From: Peptoniphilus_E sp964345555 | GTDB lineage: Bacteria; Bacillota; Clostridia; Tissierellales; Peptoniphilaceae | Length of the DNA stretch: 64,000 nucleotides | NCBI GenBank assembly: GCA_964345555.1 | Contig: CAYFRD010000002.1 | Location: 1-64,000, forward strand | Direction: 5' to 3' | Shown here: piece by piece, positions 61,470 through 64,000 of the stretch | Layout of the letters: each line of letters starts with the position of its first letter | Position numbering within the stretch: position 1 is the first letter of the stretch | Notes under the pieces: generated by a model | Told to the model about the DNA's origin: nothing | Database searches by the model: none | Seen by the model: only the letters and a program-made list of their open reading frames with translations | Translations under genes and position numbers: made by a program

Positions 61470-63965
61470 TTAAGATATAAACAGATTCATATTTGAGTTA
61501 TCGCTGTCGTTTAACATTGATGCTACGCCACCGATTTGTACTCCATCTATCAGTTCTTCTTTAGTGAGTCCCATGATGTCCATGGTCATTTGGCATGCTG
61601 TCAGCTCAACTCCCATGTCTATGGCTTGATGTATGAGTTCTTCCAGGCTTGTTATGCCCTTATTCTTCATTACAGATCGAATCATTGATGATCCTGCTCC
61701 CATGAAATTCATTTTAGAGAGTCCGAGCTTTTTTGAACTCTTTGGCAGCATGGTGGAGAACATTCTGCTCATGAAGTCTTTTTTCACAGGGGCAGGATTT
61801 TCTTTTCTCAATATGCTCAATCCCCAAAAGGTAAAGAACATGTGAACTTTGTTGCCCATAGATGCTGCTCCTGTAGCTATGATAAAGGCTGCTATGGCTT
61901 TGTCCAGATCTCCGTCAAATACGATCATGGTTTTTTCCTTTACGGAAGAGGGTTCACAGCAGTTGATTTGTTCCTTCTCTACTAATGTGTCACATTTGCT
62001 TTGAGTTTTTTCATTGCCCTTTTTTATACGTGCAGTGAATTGTCCCTTGCTTTCTCCCTTTGAAATAAGTGTGTTTGATGTGTTTTGACACCAGCTTACA
62101 ATATCTCTTGCAAACCCCGGATCTGTGGCGGTGACATCAAGGATATCTCCGTCATTTAATGCTTCAATTGCCTTTGATACTTGCACTATGGGTCCTGGAC
62201 AGCTCATTCCGCAGACATTGAGCACCTCTATTTTATTTTCCACGACAGATTTTTGAGATTCGTTTCCTTGATTTAATATTCTGTCCTGTCCTGTGTTCAT
62301 ATCAGTTGCGACGGGCACATCTTCCTCCCAGTCCATGACGCTTCTGTAGCCTCCCACTAAGTTAGAGGTGCTGAATCCTCTTTGCTTGAGTATTCTCTCT
62401 GCTATATATCCACGAAGTCCTACAGAGCAATACAGAAGATATTTTTCGTCTTTGGAAAGTTCTCCCAATCGACTTCTAAGTTCAGTCAATGGAATGTGCA
62501 TTGCTCCAGGTAGAAGTCCCGAGACTATTTCAGGATTTTCACGAATATCCAATAGTTTGTATTCACCGGGATTTTCTTTCCACTCACGATACAGAACAGG
62601 TTCGGTCATTCCGTCCAATATGTTGCAAGCTACATAACCGGCAAAGTTGACAGGATCTTTGGCACTGGAGTATGGCGGTGCATATGCCAGTTCCAGTTGA
62701 GATAAATCATCCACTGTTCCGTGAAAGTGAATTGCCGATGCTATGACATCTATTCTCTTGTCCACTCCGTCATATCCAACTATTTGTGCTCCAAGAACTT
62801 TTCTGTCAGCTCCAAAAATCAATTTGATTGTCATTGGAACTGCACCGGGATAATATCCTGCGTGGCTCATCGGGTGCACCATTGCCACATAGTAATCTTC
62901 TTTATATTTTTTGCCCTTTCTGTCTAAACTTTTTTCGTTGGCACCTACGGTTGCCACTGTCAGATCGAATATTTGTGCAACGCTTGTGCCCATAGTTCCA
63001 TGATAAGCTTCTTCTCCCTTTTCCAGTATATTGGCAGCAACGGATCTGCCCTGCTTGTTCGCCGGTCCCGCAAGAGGAACCATTGTTTCTCCGCCCAGTA
63101 CAAAATCCTGCACTCCTACAACATCGCCTACTGCATAAATTGACGGATCTGATGTCTGTTGAAATTCATCTACACGAATTCCGCGGCGTTCATTGATTTC
63201 AAGTCCAGCATCCACCGCCAATTCATTTTGAGGTCTTACTCCTATGGATAATAAAATCAAATCAGCTTCTATGGTTTCTCCGTTGTTTAGCAAAAGAGTC
63301 CTGCCATTGTCTTTTGTACCTTGGAACCCGACTTCAAGGCGCAAATCAACTCCCTTTGTCCTCATATGGTTTTCAACAAGTTTTGCCATATCCTTATCAA
63401 GAGGCGGCATTACCTGCGGCGCCATTTCCACAATAGTTACGTTCATTCCTCGTTCTACGAGATTTTCCGCCATTTCCAGTCCGATAAATCCCCCACCGAC
63501 TACCACCGCTTTTTTAGGACGATTTTTTTCTATATAGGAATAAATTGCATCCACATCAGGAATTGTCCAAAGTGTGAACACATTAGGTGCATCCACGCCA
63601 TCAATCTGAGGAACAAAGGGTCTTGACCCTGTGGAAAGTAAAAGTTTATCGTAGCTTTCTTCGTATTCTTCGCCTGTTTTCAGATTTTTAACAGTAACGG
63701 TTTTTTTATCTCTATTTATTTTTAATACTTGACTTTCGGTGCGGATATCTATACCGTACTTGGCTTCGATTTCTTCGGCGGTGGTTACGAACAAAGCCTC
63801 TCTTCTGCTTATGACTTCTCCGATATAGTATGGCAGTCCGCAATTTGCAAAGCTGACGTATTTTCCCTTTTCAAAAAGTATGATATCCGCATCTTCATCA
63901 AGACGGCGAAGTCTTGCAATTGCTGTAGCTCCTCCTGCAACTCCTCCAACAACTAAAACTTTCAT
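61470..63965 (-). CDS. CoA-disulfide reductase fused to rhodanese, TusA and DsrE domains
   Basis: The 831-residue protein starts with an FAD/NAD(P) disulfide reductase (1-440): GGVAGGATAIARLRR and FANCGLPYY with redox Cys 42, the CoA-disulfide/NADH persulfide reductase signature. A rhodanese domain (about 458-550) has active-site Cys in YCSVGLRG. A TusA domain (about 590-665) has CGMSCPGPIV. A DsrE-like domain (about 690-831) has a candidate Cys in TACQMTMD. Together they can pass sulfur as persulfide from a carrier. ATG 63965 is chosen over TTG 63983, which sits on the ribosome binding site. Confidence 0.92.
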   Translation of the reverse strand: MKVLVVGGVAGGATAIARLRRLDEDADIILFEKGKYVSFANCGLPYYIGEVISRREALFVTTAEEIEAKYGIDIRTESQVLKINRDKKTVTVKNLKTGEEYEESYDKLLLSTGSRPFVPQIDGVDAPNVFTLWTIPDVDAIYSYIEKNRPKKAVVVGGGFIGLEMAENLVERGMNVTIVEMAPQVMPPLDKDMAKLVENHMRTKGVDLRLEVGFQGTKDNGRTLLLNNGETIEADLILLSIGVRPQNELAVDAGLEINERRGIRVDEFQQTSDPSIYAVGDVVGVQDFVLGGETMVPLAGPANKQGRSVAANILEKGEEAYHGTMGTSVAQIFDLTVATVGANEKSLDRKGKKYKEDYYVAMVHPMSHAGYYPGAVPMTIKLIFGADRKVLGAQIVGYDGVDKRIDVIASAIHFHGTVDDLSQLELAYAPPYSSAKDPVNFAGYVACNILDGMTEPVLYREWKENPGEYKLLDIRENPEIVSGLLPGAMHIPLTELRSRLGELSKDEKYLLYCSVGLRGYIAERILKQRGFSTSNLVGGYRSVMDWEEDVPVATDMNTGQDRILNQGNESQKSVVENKIEVLNVCGMSCPGPIVQVSKAIEALNDGDILDVTATDPGFARDIVSWCQNTSNTLISKGESKGQFTARIKKGNEKTQSKCDTLVEKEQINCCEPSSVKEKTMIVFDGDLDKAIAAFIIATGAASMGNKVHMFFTFWGLSILRKENPAPVKKDFMSRMFSTMLPKSSKKLGLSKMNFMGAGSSMIRSVMKNKGITSLEELIHQAIDMGVELTACQMTMDIMGLTKEELIDGVQIGGVASMLNDSDNSNMNLFIS

Positions 63966-64000
63966 TTTTTTAATTACCTCCAAACAAATACTCGATTAAC

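Overview
The window is a low-GC, densely packed stretch of chromosome from an anaerobic, amino-acid-fermenting Gram-positive bacterium. I infer Tissierellia, probably the Peptoniphilus group. The support is a clostridial 2[4Fe-4S] ferredoxin, S-layer-homology (SLH) surface proteins, HrcA/CIRCE heat-shock control, a 421-residue glutamate dehydrogenase that resembles the Peptoniphilus enzyme as I remember it, and a Na+-pump decarboxylase. No rRNA, tRNA, CRISPR array, prophage or intact insertion sequence was seen. Most genes are on the minus strand.

Layout. 1-3.2 kb: an AbgT transporter remnant, ferredoxin, the rpsF-ssb-rpsR operon with a likely S6:S18-binding leader, and murA. 3.2-8 kb: an ABC exporter pair whose permease carries a ~520-residue repetitive coiled-coil insert. 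8.2-16.9 kb: a secreted M14 peptidase with SLH anchor, a CopZ-like protein, a papain-like peptidase, a polar amino acid ABC importer, a lipid kinase and a hydrolase. 17-26.6 kb: a nitroreductase, an SDR enzyme, the M18 aminopeptidase, CIRCE-controlled hsp20, a YabE-like cell-wall protein, and an rnhA-comEB-mscL-patatin-nudix operon. 26.7-34.6 kb: class I aldolase, an M20 amidohydrolase, groES-groEL with CIRCE, MscS, and an SLH protein.

34.7-44.1 kb holds a purine operon purF-purM-purN-purH-[purD-purL]. PurD and PurL are one 1633-residue polypeptide. PurF has lost its glutaminase catalytic Cys and two other glutamine-site residues but keeps its PRPP site and Fe-S ligands. 44.2-52.9 kb is a glutamate/5-oxoproline block: a Na+-translocating decarboxylase beta subunit plus a 38-residue gamma-like subunit under a riboswitch-like leader, glutamate dehydrogenase, a formate/nitrite-family channel, and a 5-oxoprolinase operon (pxpA, NRAMP-like transporter, pxpB, pxpC, DUF1445). 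The natural reading is that 5-oxoproline is taken up, opened to glutamate, and fermented with release of ammonia and Na+ pumping. The abundant ammonia may explain the glutamine-independent PurF.

53-64 kb: DegV, a class III CoA-transferase, a pncB-radical SAM operon, a secreted C69 dipeptidase with SLH domains whose signal peptide is broken by a one-base deletion in a poly-A tract, and a four-domain CoA-disulfide reductase-rhodanese-TusA-DsrE protein.

The most interesting items are the ammonia-type PurF beside the PurD-PurL fusion, the riboswitch-like leader of the Na+ pump, the NRAMP homologue without metal ligands, the poly-A frameshift, and a family of diverged intergenic repeats.
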